A DNA stretch of 55,773 nt from Hyphomicrobiales bacterium (GTDB taxonomy: Bacteria > Pseudomonadota > Alphaproteobacteria > Rhizobiales > CAJQND01), in assembly GCA_028285595.1 (NCBI GenBank), contig JANQOW010000050.1, positions 1 to 55,773 on the forward strand. Reading direction: 5' to 3'. The position numbers and the translations under genes were made by a program. This document shows, in pieces, positions 26,646 through 35,511 of this stretch. Position 1 is the first letter of the stretch; each line of letters opens with the position of its first letter. The notes beneath the pieces were generated by a model. That model did no database searches. It was not told the origin of the DNA and saw only the letters and a list, made by a program, of their open reading frames with translations.

Positions 26646-27035
26646 ATGGAGAACGCACGTTCGGGGTGTCCGATTGCCTCCACGCTCGATTTGGTGGGCG
26701 ACCGCTGGTCTCTTATCATTCTGCGCGACATGTTGAACGGCAAGCGGCGCTATTCTGAGTTCTTGGCCTCGCCAGAACGGATCACAACGAATGTGCTGGC
26801 TGATCGCCTAAGCCAGATGGAACGATTTGGCTTGTTGGAAAGGTCTGCCTATCAGAGCCGCCCCAAACGGTATGAATATACCCCAACCGAGATGGGGCGG
26901 GCGCTTTTGCCCCTGTTGCAGCAGATGAGCCTTTGGGCGAACCACTATGTGCCAGGCACTTTGGTGCCGCCGGAAACGTTCATGAAACGGCGAATCGCGT
27001 TTGGCCGCTCGCGCGGCGAGGAAAATGCAGCGTGA
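26646..27035 (+). CDS. HxlR-family transcriptional regulator
   Basis: The 129-residue winged-helix protein has the HxlR hallmark order: a cysteine near the N-terminus (C9 in GCPIASTLDLVGDRW), the recognition block ILRDMLNGKRRYSEFL, and TTNVLADRLSQMERFGLLER. HxlR proteins respond to aldehydes, quinones or redox stress through that cysteine. GGGAG is about 7 bases before the ATG. Its natural target may be itself or the divergent acyltransferase; a clear palindrome lies in front of it. Confidence 0.9.
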   Translation: MENARSGCPIASTLDLVGDRWSLIILRDMLNGKRRYSEFLASPERITTNVLADRLSQMERFGLLERSAYQSRPKRYEYTPTEMGRALLPLLQQMSLWANHYVPGTLVPPETFMKRRIAFGRSRGEENAA

Positions 27036-27109
27036 GACTGGCCGTGGACGAGATGCATCGCGGCCCCTATGATTGCACCGATGCCCGGCCCATCAACGGG
27101 CCGCGTTAG

Positions 27110-27215
27110 AGTGTGGAACCCCCCAGTCTTTGCAAGCCGCAAAGACCCAGAGCAGGGAGCCATGTCGATGGTGGTGTGCCTGGGTTCCTGCAAATCGCAG
27201 GACCCGGGGGGCGGA
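27110..27215. repeat. Pair of inverted palindromes between convergent genes
   Basis: GTCTTTGC-AAGCC-GCAAAGAC (27126-27146) is a perfect eight-pair hairpin. TCCTGC-AAATC-GCAGGA (27186-27202), extended by GGG/CCC, is a second one. Their flanks (CCCCCC on the left, GGGGGG on the right; CCCAG and CTGGG inside) are also inverted, so the whole block is a palindromic pair around a roughly 35-base spacer. It lies between the convergent hxlR and Rieske genes and may serve as terminator, repeat element or both. Confidence 0.7.
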
Positions 27216-27236
27216 GGGCCGAGGCTGGGATAACCT

Positions 27237-28829
27237 CTAACCCTCCAATTCCACAAACTTGGCCGCCTGCGTCACGGCGCGGCGCATGTGTTTCTTCTTG
27301 ATCGGCTCGTTGACGAAGCGGTTGAGCGCGGCCAGCGCGACCGGCTTCCAGGGCGCATCGGGGTTTACGCTAAGCTCTTCTTTCAACGCCGTGGTCAGCT
27401 TCAAGGTGTGTGCAGGAAAAATGTAGAGCGGCTCCCCATGATCGAGCATGGAAGACAGAACGTCATCGATGAGATCGTCGGTTGCCGCCGTCCATTGGGA
27501 GGTGTCCTGCTCCCAGTCGACGAACTTGGCATTGCGCCCTAAGAAACAGCCCGCCTGCAGGAACGTATTGGCCCAGAGTTCAGGCTGGCTCTGGCAGGTT
27601 TTGCGAGCTGCATTGAGATGGGTGATGGCGTGGGTAAAATCCAGCCAATCCACATTCTGCTGCACGGGCTTGTCGGTATGTCGCCTGTAGCTCGCATCGT
27701 AGTGCAGCATGGCATCTGCAGCGGCGTACATGAGTGCGTCGTAGAGGCCCTGGCGGTCGCCCGCCCCTTCGGCCACCAGTTTAAGCGCGCCTGGAACGCC
27801 GGTCCCGCGGAACGCATCCGGATCAGGCACATCGCCGCCTTCATCGTGCCAGGCGGCTAGAGCGGGCGCGTAGGCTTTGAATTCTGGGATCAAATCTTCC
27901 CTGGCCGTGCCGCACAATGAGCGCACCAAAGGCAACATGAGAGCGGTTTCAGCAGGCTTGCCCAAAGACCCATAGAGCTCATAGGCCTTGTCCAGATAGA
28001 TCACCGAATGCCCGAAGTTCTGATAATGCCGTAGCGATGCGCGCTCCAGAACCGGGCGCAAGAGTTCAGCGCCGCCTTCCTTAAGCCCGGCCCGGGCAAG
28101 GGCAATTGCCGTGGCCTCGTCCTCATCCTCAATGGCCTGCTCGAAAGCGTCTGCATCATAAGCCGCAGCTTCGGCCTCCACGAAAGGGAAGGGGCCCTTC
28201 TGCATCAGGACGTCCCAAGACAAGTGGCCAATAATCTCCACCACAGGGATGAGATGTTCAATGGGATCACTGGCGTTTATGCGGGAGCGCAAGCTTAGCC
28301 AATCCGGAGCGGCCGCTTGGGCGTGAGTGGTGCCGAATTCCAGGCCGTCCATGGCCCAGTTGAGAGCGAGCGACAATGCTTCAAGCGGATCGCCATCGGC
28401 GCGTTCAAAGCGGGCCAGCTCGCGGGCGATGCGCTCATAATCGTGCTCATCAAACGCTTCGCGCAAGCCGTCAATCGCCTTGGCGCGCAAGGCTTCCGGC
28501 GGCGGGTCGGCGAGATCCAGCCAAATTTCACCGTCCCGGATGTCATACGGATAGTGCCTCAGCGCATCGCCTCCCACCAAGGTCTCTCCATCTTCCAGAT
28601 TGAACCGCCAACTGTGCCAGTTGCAGGTCAGAATGCAGCCTTCGCTCAGTGTGCCTTCAGCCAAAGGGAAGCCTTCATGAGGGCAGCGGTTGTTGCAGGC
28701 GTAGATCTTCTCACCGGACTTGATCAGAAGGATCTGCTTTCCGTTAAGCTTCACCACGGCCTTTCCGGCGCTTTCCAACTCGGTCAACTCCATGGCCTTG
28801 GTCCAAACGGGGGCATCAGGATTTAGCAT
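27237..28829 (-). CDS. Rieske [2Fe-2S] protein with large unidentified helical C-terminal domain
   Basis: The 530-residue protein starts with a Rieske domain (residues 10-105) with the cluster ligands C49-P-H51 and C69-N-W-H72. The remaining 420 residues are mostly helical and not recognised. They hold several histidine-containing helices (LRHYQNFGHSVIY, FTHAITHLNAARK, IIGHLSWDVL) that could form a metal site or resemble questin-oxidase-like proteins; that is a guess. The catalytic iron motif of ring-hydroxylating oxygenases is not seen. The ATG at 28829 lies 2 bases after the stop of the SufR-like regulator, so the two are one operon. A longer frame to 29054 runs through that regulator and is rejected. 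Confidence 0.75.
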   Translation of the reverse strand: MLNPDAPVWTKAMELTELESAGKAVVKLNGKQILLIKSGEKIYACNNRCPHEGFPLAEGTLSEGCILTCNWHSWRFNLEDGETLVGGDALRHYPYDIRDGEIWLDLADPPPEALRAKAIDGLREAFDEHDYERIARELARFERADGDPLEALSLALNWAMDGLEFGTTHAQAAAPDWLSLRSRINASDPIEHLIPVVEIIGHLSWDVLMQKGPFPFVEAEAAAYDADAFEQAIEDEDEATAIALARAGLKEGGAELLRPVLERASLRHYQNFGHSVIYLDKAYELYGSLGKPAETALMLPLVRSLCGTAREDLIPEFKAYAPALAAWHDEGGDVPDPDAFRGTGVPGALKLVAEGAGDRQGLYDALMYAAADAMLHYDASYRRHTDKPVQQNVDWLDFTHAITHLNAARKTCQSQPELWANTFLQAGCFLGRNAKFVDWEQDTSQWTAATDDLIDDVLSSMLDHGEPLYIFPAHTLKLTTALKEELSVNPDAPWKPVALAALNRFVNEPIKKKHMRRAVTQAAKFVELEG

Positions 28830-28831
28830 GG

Positions 28832-29479
28832 TCAATCCTTTCCAGCGTTTCGTGTCTTCTGGGATATGCGGTAGCTGCAGCGGCGCGCACCGGTAAGAAT
28901 GTGCTCGATCCGTTCGACCTTTACGCCGGGGCCAAGCACCGCCTGAAACAAGATGAGCTCTGAGCGGCATAGGCCCTGGCACTGGGTGGCCGCGGCGCAA
29001 ATGGGGCAATGGTTTTCCATCAGCAGGAACGTCCCGTCGGGCTCCTTGGCCCACTCCGCCATATAGCCCTCGCGGTCGCGGATCTCTGCCAGGCGCTCCA
29101 CCCGGGCTTGCAGATCATCGCACCCGGCCATGGCGCGCTTGTAACCGGCTTCTGCTTCGGTCTCCCGATCATCAATCAGCTTCTCAAGACCTGCTTCGCC
29201 GAACACGCGGCGCACCGATGTGAGAAGTTCTAAGGTGAGATCGGAGTGGGCATCGGGAAAGCGGGCATGGCCCTTCTGGCTCAAACGCCAGTAGCGCTTG
29301 GGCCGGCCCACGTTTTCTCGGCGGTCCGCATAATCCACGAGCTCAGAGTCGTGCAGGTTCGCAAGGTGCTTTCGTGCGCCCACGCTGGTCATGCCCAGCT
29401 TTTCCGCTATGGCCATGGCGGTTTGGTCGCCGCGGCTCTTCAGCATGTACAAGATCCGGTCTTCGCTGGCTTCGGGCAT
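28832..29479 (-). CDS. SufR-like Fe-S winged-helix regulator
   Basis: The 215-residue protein has an ArsR/DeoR-like winged helix (RILYMLKSRGDQTAMAIAEKL, then GARKHLANLHDSELVDY and RPKRYWRLSQKGH) and a C-terminal cysteine set: C158, C161, C167, C171 and C201 (NHCPICAAATQCQGLC, then RRCSYRI). This arrangement matches SufR, the [Fe-S] cluster repressor of Fe-S assembly operons. Here it precedes a Rieske gene rather than suf genes, so it may instead sense oxidant or cluster state for that enzyme. The start has only a weak ribosome site. Confidence 0.85.
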   Translation of the reverse strand: MPEASEDRILYMLKSRGDQTAMAIAEKLGMTSVGARKHLANLHDSELVDYADRRENVGRPKRYWRLSQKGHARFPDAHSDLTLELLTSVRRVFGEAGLEKLIDDRETEAEAGYKRAMAGCDDLQARVERLAEIRDREGYMAEWAKEPDGTFLLMENHCPICAAATQCQGLCRSELILFQAVLGPGVKVERIEHILTGARRCSYRISQKTRNAGKD

Positions 29480-29506
29480 TGGCAGGCATCCAGTGTCAGG
29501 AGATCT

Positions 29507-29530
29507 ATAAAATAACTAAATGGTTTTTAT
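29507..29530. promoter_or_regulatory. A/T-rich imperfect palindrome between the SufR-like and MDR genes
   Basis: The stretch has ATAAAA at one end and TTTTAT near the other around AAC-N5-GGTT, in an otherwise GC-rich 149-base gap between divergent genes. SufR binds CAAC-N6-GTTG-type inverted repeats, so this is a candidate operator and promoter. Match is only partial. Confidence 0.35.
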
Positions 29531-29628
29531 ATGTCAATCCCCGCACGTGTGCCGACTATCAATCCAGCCCGAAACCCTCTACTGCTGCCGACTGGACAAG
29601 AATTCGCCGCTCAAAGGACCCTTTGCCC

Positions 29629-30747
29629 ATGACTATACCCAGCACCATGACCGCTGTTCTGCTCACCGGCTATGGTGGGCTGGACAAGCTGGACTACCGC
29701 GATGATGTGCCCGTGCCCACGCCTGGACCAGGCGAAGTGCTGATCAATGTGACGGCTGCAGCCATGAACAATACCGATATCAACACGCGCATCGGCTGGT
29801 ACAGCCCGTCGGTGCAATCGGGCACCACGGCAGAAGGCGGCGCGGACGGGGTTGGCATTGAAGCGGGTGACAGCGGCGGTTGGTCCGGCGATCTGGGCTT
29901 TCCGCGGATCCAGGGCGCGGATCTAGTTGGGCGCATTGTGGCGGTGGGTGAGGGGGTCGATCCGGCGCGTATTGGCCAGAAGGTAACGTGCGATCCTTAC
30001 TTCCGCGACCCGGATGATGAGGCCGGTCTGGAGAGCGCTGCGTTTTTGGGCTCTGAATATGATGGCTGCTTTGCTCAGTTCACCGCCGTTCCGGCGCAAA
30101 GCACTTATGAGATCCCGGCCTCGATCACGCTCTCAGATGAGGCATTGGTGACCGTGCCATGTTCTGGTGGAACAGCCATGAACATGTTGCTGATGGCCGG
30201 GGTAAAGGCCGGGGACCGCGTGCTTGTGACGGGCGCATCAGGCGGTGTGGGCACTTTTCTGGTTCAGATTGCGAAGCATTTGGGTGCATCCGTTGTGGCG
30301 GTGGCCTCGCTCTCCAAGCATTCTGCGCTTAAAGAACTGGGAGCCGATCATTGTATTGACCGGGGTGCTGATGATCACTCGAGCCTTGCGCGTGAGGCTT
30401 TGGGCGGTGAGGCCTTCACGGTTGTGGCCGATGTGGTTGGTGGAGAGAGGTTCTCCGAGTATCTCTCGCTTCTGGCACCGGGCGGGCGCTATGTGACCGC
30501 CGGTGCGATCGCGGGGCCTATTGTGGAGTTGGACCTAAGAACGCTCTATCTCTCCAGTTTGGAGTTTTATGGTTCATCGGTTTATCGCCGCGACACGTTT
30601 CCCGCGCTCATGCGTGTGTTGGCCGAAGGGGGGCTGAAGCCGGCGGTTGCGGCGGTGCGGCCCTTGTCGGAGATCAGAGAGGCCCAAACGGCCTTCTTGG
30701 AGAAGACGCACGTGGGAAGCCTCGTGCTTGTGCCTCCAAAGGTCTAG
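29629..30747 (+). CDS. Zinc-independent MDR-family alcohol dehydrogenase / quinone reductase-like protein
   Basis: The 372-residue protein is a medium-chain dehydrogenase/reductase: a GroES-like domain (about 1-165), then a Rossmann domain with VLVTGASGGVGTFLVQIAKHLGA for NAD(P)H. The cysteine and histidine ligands of catalytic zinc are not in place, as in quinone and enoyl reductases of this family. An insertion around residues 65-85 is rich in Gly, Ala and Ser. A longer frame to 29374 runs into the regulator and is rejected; AAAGGA precedes the ATG at 29629. It is divergent from the SufR-like gene and may share its control. Confidence 0.85.
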   Translation: MTIPSTMTAVLLTGYGGLDKLDYRDDVPVPTPGPGEVLINVTAAAMNNTDINTRIGWYSPSVQSGTTAEGGADGVGIEAGDSGGWSGDLGFPRIQGADLVGRIVAVGEGVDPARIGQKVTCDPYFRDPDDEAGLESAAFLGSEYDGCFAQFTAVPAQSTYEIPASITLSDEALVTVPCSGGTAMNMLLMAGVKAGDRVLVTGASGGVGTFLVQIAKHLGASVVAVASLSKHSALKELGADHCIDRGADDHSSLAREALGGEAFTVVADVVGGERFSEYLSLLAPGGRYVTAGAIAGPIVELDLRTLYLSSLEFYGSSVYRRDTFPALMRVLAEGGLKPAVAAVRPLSEIREAQTAFLEKTHVGSLVLVPPKV

Positions 30748-30753
30748 AACTCT

Positions 30754-31110
30754 CTAGTATTCCGAAGAGTAACGGTTTCTGGGAACCCAGCCCACATGCT
30801 GGTCGTGGTCACTCAAAGGTGCAGAAGCCTCAGCGACCGGTGCCTGCTGGCGCAGGGCGGCTGCCTTGCGCACTTCGCTCAAGTGATCTGAAAGTTGAGT
30901 TCTCATAACCAGAGCATCGTCAATGGTCTTACCGGTTTTGTCATAGAGCACCTGCATGGCGTCTATGGCTTCGGCGATCTGGACCAGTGTTTGACGTTCA
31001 CGTGTCAACAACTCGAACTGTGCGTCGATTTCTTCGCAGCACTTCGCGAGCCGTTGCTTCTCCAGTTGCATGAATTGCGTAAATGACGCTTCAGTCATGT
31101 CGCGTTCCAT
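30754..31110 (-). CDS. Small coiled-coil protein of unknown function
   Basis: The 118-residue protein is not recognised. Residues about 8-85 are highly helical with heptad-like spacing (LEKQRLAKCCEEIDAQFELL, TRERQTLVQIAEAIDAM), then a Pro-containing hydrophilic tail. No signal or membrane segment is seen. It converges on the MDR gene (6 bases). An ATG four codons inside (31098) is an alternative start. Confidence 0.6.
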   Translation of the reverse strand: MERDMTEASFTQFMQLEKQRLAKCCEEIDAQFELLTRERQTLVQIAEAIDAMQVLYDKTGKTIDDALVMRTQLSDHLSEVRKAAALRQQAPVAEASAPLSDHDQHVGWVPRNRYSSEY

Positions 31111-31283
31111 TTATTGCCTATGCTCAACCCCTGGTGGATTTAACTATACGTTTTCCAGGGTGCGCAGTTGAACTAAGTAAATAAATGGTTAACGCGCTGT
31201 GGCGGAATGGGTTTCGGTCCTGAACGTGTGTGCCAACATGCGGGGGGCCAGTCGCGTCCTCGCCCTCGCCAGGGCGCAGGGGT

Positions 31284-32198
31284 CTATAGTTCGCGCGCCC
31301 TGAAGGTATCGCACGCCTCCAGTTTGCCCGTTTGCATTCCGCGCTTGAACCAGCGGACCCGCTGGGCCGATGTGCCGTGGGTGAAGCTTTCGGGCACCAC
31401 ACGACCCTGGCTTTGGCGTTGCAGACGGTCATCGCCAATCGCGCTGGCTGCATTCAGGCCTTCTTCGATGTCGCCCTTCTCCAGCCAGTTGCGGGCCTTT
31501 TGGGATGCATTGGCCCAGATGCCCGCCAGGCAGTCAGCTTGGAGCTCCATGCGCACCAGCAACCGGTTGCCTTCTGTGCGACCGACGCTCTGACGTGCCC
31601 GCTGCACAGTGGTGGCGATGCCGAGCAGGGTTTGAACGTGATGGCCTACTTCGTGCGCGATCACATAGGCTTGGGCGAAATCGCCAGGCGCGCCGAGTTT
31701 GTTTTTCAAGTCGTTATAGAAGGATAGGTCTATGTAGACCTTCTGATCGGCCGGGCAGTAGAACGGTCCCATAGCCGACTGGGCATTGCCGCAAGCCGAT
31801 GTCACATAGCCGGTAAACAGCACAAGCTTGGGCTCTTTGTAGGTGCGGTTCATGCTGCGGAAGAGGGGGTGCCAGACATCTTCGGTAGACTTGAGGATCG
31901 TGGAAACGAATGCTTTCATTTCGTCCGCCTGGCCTTGCGGAATTGTCTGGGTTTGGGTCTGGGTTGGGGCTTGGGTGAGGCCGCCGCCGCCCGGGCCCAG
32001 AATTTGGCCGATGTCGCCGCCGAAGAACCACATGAGCACCAGCACCACGATGATGCCGCCGATGCCCATGCCGCCGCGCCGGCCCCCTGAGGGAATGCGG
32101 ATGCGCCGACCGCGTCCCGCCGGAAAACCGAAACCGCCACCGCCTTGGCCGCGCCGGTCTTCAATATTGTCGCTGCGAGGTCCCTGTCTCCACCGCAT
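31284..32198 (-). CDS. YpfJ-type neutral zinc metallopeptidase
   Basis: The 304-residue protein has a Gly/Arg-rich N-terminal cytoplasmic segment, one membrane helix (about residues 45-60: GIGGIIVVLVLMWFFG), and a periplasmic or extracytoplasmic peptidase domain with the zinc motif HEVGHH and a later Glu-containing helix (MELQADCLAGIWA). It fits the YpfJ/putative metalloprotease family with two cysteine-rich loops (SACGNAQ, YCPADQ). Natural substrates are unknown. The start at 32198 has GGGAG upstream; a longer frame to 32279 lacks one. Confidence 0.9.
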   Translation of the reverse strand: MRWRQGPRSDNIEDRRGQGGGGFGFPAGRGRRIRIPSGGRRGGMGIGGIIVVLVLMWFFGGDIGQILGPGGGGLTQAPTQTQTQTIPQGQADEMKAFVSTILKSTEDVWHPLFRSMNRTYKEPKLVLFTGYVTSACGNAQSAMGPFYCPADQKVYIDLSFYNDLKNKLGAPGDFAQAYVIAHEVGHHVQTLLGIATTVQRARQSVGRTEGNRLLVRMELQADCLAGIWANASQKARNWLEKGDIEEGLNAASAIGDDRLQRQSQGRVVPESFTHGTSAQRVRWFKRGMQTGKLEACDTFRAREL

Positions 32199-32429
32199 GA
32201 TATGTACTCCCGGCCTCCTCCCCGAAGGCTCTGTTGGATTTGGTTTTGCTGATCCCAGCGGTTGAATGCTGGCCAACAAGCGTCTCTTGTGCTGAAAATG
32301 TTAAATCATTCAGCAGACCAACGCCAATACAGATGCGCACAATTGCATATCATTCTGGTGTCGGTTGAGTTTTATCTGATATCCGAGGTCGCGCGCCACC
32401 GCTTGAAGCCGGGAGGGTAGGGTATTATT

Positions 32430-32777
32430 TTGCCTTCTATGAATCATTTTATCGCGCTGGTGTGTCTTGCATTCGCTGTGGTTGGGCTGACGGCACAACC
32501 TGCCGACGCGGCCGCGCGGAAATTCTTTAAGCCCACGCTTCTGGGAGATGTTCTGTCTGCATGCTCGGGTCAAAGCTCCGGGTGCGGAAAGCCGGTGGCC
32601 GATCACTTCTGCCGTACCAAAGGGTTTGCGTCTGCTCTCAACTATCGGCTTGATCGAAGCGGTGGCAATCGAGGGCAAGCGCGCACGATCGACAATGAAC
32701 TTGTGACGATCGGATCGACCAGCCCGACATTTGTGTTCGTGAAGTGTTTCAGCGATGAAACCTTGGACCGTCGATAG
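32430..32777 (+). CDS. Small secreted cysteine-containing protein
   Basis: The 115-residue protein (from TTG at 32430; ATG at 32439 is an alternative) has a Sec signal peptide ending near ADAA, then about 88 residues with four cysteines (SACSGQSSGCGKP, HFCRTKGF, KCF). The paired cysteines suggest two disulfides in the periplasm. GGGAGGGTAGGG lies 8 bases before the TTG, which favours that start. Similar small proteins of unknown role occur in Hyphomicrobiales. An opposite-strand frame over the same DNA is a shadow. Confidence 0.65.
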   Translation: MPSMNHFIALVCLAFAVVGLTAQPADAAARKFFKPTLLGDVLSACSGQSSGCGKPVADHFCRTKGFASALNYRLDRSGGNRGQARTIDNELVTIGSTSPTFVFVKCFSDETLDRR

Positions 32778-32940
32778 CCGACGTAGAATTGGCTGATTTC
32801 TCCGGTTACCTCGAGAATTTCGTAAAGTATTAACCAAGAAACAGGATGGTCTCTATGGGGCCTCGTTGCAGCGATGGGCGCTGCTTTGTTTGACGCGTTT
32901 TGAAGTGTCTGAACGGCCCCTGGGGGAAAAGAGGCAGCTC

Positions 32941-35511
32941 ATGGATGCGATTGATGTTCTGATGAGTGACCGCGAGGCGCTTGAGCGGCTGGTGGAAGAG
33001 CATCGGCTGTTGATGGAAACCATCGAGCACAGCCCGGCCAAATACTGTGTCTATGATGAGAATGACCGGCTCATCATCTGGAACAAGGCCTATGAGGTGG
33101 CGCATGCCGGCGTCTTCAAAAACAGAGCAGATGAAAGTCAGCCGCTTTACTATGCCGACATTGTCCGCGACGAGCTGGCGGGCCAGGTGCCAGATGAAGA
33201 GCTTGAAGAGAAGGTTCGCGAACGCGTTGAACGCCAGCGCCACGCCACCGGTGAGGCACGAGACCACCACTATGCTTCGGTAGGCTGGCTGCGCATCACC
33301 AAGTATAAGGTGCCGAGCGGGGCGGTGGCCGGAATGGCCATCGATGTGAACGAACTCAAAGCGATGGAAGCCACGCTGCATGCCGCTCAAAAGCGGGCGC
33401 AGTCCGACCGGCAGCGGCTCCAAGATGCCATAGACACGCTTGATGACGGCTTTGTTCTTTACGACGAAGAAGACTGTCTTGTTACGTTTAATGATGCCTA
33501 TAAATCCCAGTTCGGCCCTTTGGGCGATGTCTTGGTGAGAGGCACCACGTATCAGGAGCAGGCGCTCAAGCTTGCCCATTCGGGAATGATCCCGAACATT
33601 GAGGGCAAGGAGGCAGAATTCGTCCAAGACCTCATCGACAAGCGCCACAGCGAGATCGGGTTGGAAAAGATCTTTAAGGCCCATGACGGCCGATGGATCC
33701 GCCAACGCGACAAGAAAACGCCGTCGGGCAACATCGTGGGTCTGAGAACGAATATCTCCGAGCTGAAGAAGCGCGAAACCGAGTTGGACGAGGCGCGCGA
33801 AACAGCCCTTCTGGCAGATCGCGCCAAATCCGAATTCCTGGCCAACATGAGCCATGAAATCCGAACGCCCATGAACGGCGTTATGGGAATGGCCGAGTTG
33901 CTGCTCAACTCCGATCTGACGCCCAAGCAGCAGATGTTTGCCGACATGATCGTTAAGTCCGGCTCTTCGCTGCTCACAATCATCAACGACATTCTGGACT
34001 TCTCCAAGATCGACGCCGGTCAATTGGAACTGTCGCCGGCTCCGTTCCAGCTTGCCGAGGCTGTTGAGGATGTGGCCACGCTCGTGTCAGCCCGCGCGGC
34101 AGATAAGAATTTGGAACTGATTGTGCGGGTAGACCCCAGCTTGCCCGCGGCCTATGTGGGCGATGCAGGCCGTCTGCGCCAGATCATCACCAACCTGATG
34201 GGCAATGCCATCAAGTTCTCCGATGAAGGCCATGTCTATGTGGATGTGTCCGGCAAGGTCGGGGACGATGGCAACGCAGAACTGACCTTTAGAGTCGAAG
34301 ACACAGGCGTCGGCATTGCAAAAGAGCAATGCCAGCTTGTGTTCGAGCAGTTTTCACAAGTTGACAGTTCCGCCACGCGCAAACATGAGGGCACCGGCCT
34401 CGGCCTCTCGATTGCAAAGTCTCTGGTGGAACTGATGGGGGGGCGCATCGGCGTTGAAAGCGCACTGGGCGAAGGGTCTGCCTTCTGGTTCACCGTAACA
34501 TTGCCCGTGGAAGAGAACGCCAAGCGCAAGCCGCGCGCGCCGGTGGATGTGACCGGTGCCCGGGTGCTGATCATCGACGACAACGAGGTGAACCGTTCCA
34601 TCCTGGCAGAGCAACTTGAGGCTTGGAAGTTTGAACATGCGTCCGTCTCCTCCGGTCAGACGGGCCTGGCGGTGATGCGCAGTGCCGCCGAACATGATGT
34701 GACCATCGACCTGATCATTCTCGACTATCAGATGCCTGGAATGAGCGGCACGCAGATGCTTTACGAGATGCGCTCTGACCCCGCCATTGCGTCTATCCCG
34801 GTTATCCTCCTCACCTCGGTGGACGCGGCCGCTGCCCGCAGCGCCATTGGCGATCTGAAGCTTGAAGCAAACCTCACAAAGCCAACCCGCTCTTCCATGC
34901 TCCTGGAGACCATTGTGAGTGTGTTGAGCGAAGCGCGTGAGGCGGCGGCGTCTCAGCACCCAGAAACCTTGGACGAGCTGGCCGAAAGCCTGGATGCCGG
35001 CTGGACAATGCCGGCGAGCGACAAACCAGAGCCCGTGGCCGAAGAGCCGCAAGAAACCGAGCTGGAGACGTCATCCCCGGTGGAAACAGGTGAACGAATA
35101 GATATTCTGGTGGCTGAAGATAATGAGGTGAACCAGATGGTGTTCACCCAGATTCTGGAAACCACCGATTTCAGCTTCAAGATTGTCGAGAATGGCGCAT
35201 TGGCCGTGGCGGCCTGGAAGGCCCATCGGCCCTCGGTGATTTTGATGGATGTTTCAATGCCGGAAATGAACGGCCACGAGGCGACCAGGGCCATCCGCAA
35301 GGCTGAAGAGGGGGGCGAGGATCATGTGCTGATCATCGGCGTCACTGCCCACGCGCTTAACGGGGACCGGGAAACCTGCTTCGATGCCGGCATGGATGAC
35401 TATCTGCCCAAGCCGGTTTCCGTGGATGGCCTGAAGCGCGCACTGGCGCGGCATATGCCTGAAAGCCAAAGCAAGGACGAAGGCGACGATATGTGCGAGA
35501 TCCTGGCTTAG
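32941..35511 (+). CDS. Hybrid sensor histidine kinase with two PAS and two receiver domains
   Basis: The 856-residue cytoplasmic protein has no membrane segment. Order: two PAS domains (about residues 20-145 and 150-275), HisKA with H305 in MSHEIRTPMNG, HATPase (about 370-525, with DTGVGI and GTGLGLSI), receiver 1 with D595 (LDYQMPG), and receiver 2 with D770 (LMDVSMPEMNG). A charged linker joins the receivers. Phospho-transfer to a separate Hpt protein is expected, since no Hpt or output domain is here. The ATG at 32941 has GAGG 7 bases before; a TTG frame to 32866 exists. It overlaps the M24 gene tail by 4 bases. Confidence 0.92.
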   Translation: MDAIDVLMSDREALERLVEEHRLLMETIEHSPAKYCVYDENDRLIIWNKAYEVAHAGVFKNRADESQPLYYADIVRDELAGQVPDEELEEKVRERVERQRHATGEARDHHYASVGWLRITKYKVPSGAVAGMAIDVNELKAMEATLHAAQKRAQSDRQRLQDAIDTLDDGFVLYDEEDCLVTFNDAYKSQFGPLGDVLVRGTTYQEQALKLAHSGMIPNIEGKEAEFVQDLIDKRHSEIGLEKIFKAHDGRWIRQRDKKTPSGNIVGLRTNISELKKRETELDEARETALLADRAKSEFLANMSHEIRTPMNGVMGMAELLLNSDLTPKQQMFADMIVKSGSSLLTIINDILDFSKIDAGQLELSPAPFQLAEAVEDVATLVSARAADKNLELIVRVDPSLPAAYVGDAGRLRQIITNLMGNAIKFSDEGHVYVDVSGKVGDDGNAELTFRVEDTGVGIAKEQCQLVFEQFSQVDSSATRKHEGTGLGLSIAKSLVELMGGRIGVESALGEGSAFWFTVTLPVEENAKRKPRAPVDVTGARVLIIDDNEVNRSILAEQLEAWKFEHASVSSGQTGLAVMRSAAEHDVTIDLIILDYQMPGMSGTQMLYEMRSDPAIASIPVILLTSVDAAAARSAIGDLKLEANLTKPTRSSMLLETIVSVLSEAREAAASQHPETLDELAESLDAGWTMPASDKPEPVAEEPQETELETSSPVETGERIDILVAEDNEVNQMVFTQILETTDFSFKIVENGALAVAAWKAHRPSVILMDVSMPEMNGHEATRAIRKAEEGGEDHVLIIGVTAHALNGDRETCFDAGMDDYLPKPVSVDGLKRALARHMPESQSKDEGDDMCEILA

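Noticed and set aside
27237-29054. Longer 605-residue start for the Rieske protein
   Set aside because: The extra N-terminus runs through the SufR-like gene in another frame and is Arg/Pro-rich; the ATG at 28829 begins the Rieske domain.
32310-32837. 175-residue minus-strand frame opposite the small secreted protein
   Set aside because: Arg/His-rich with no signal or motif, whereas the plus-strand frame has a signal peptide, cysteines and a ribosome site.
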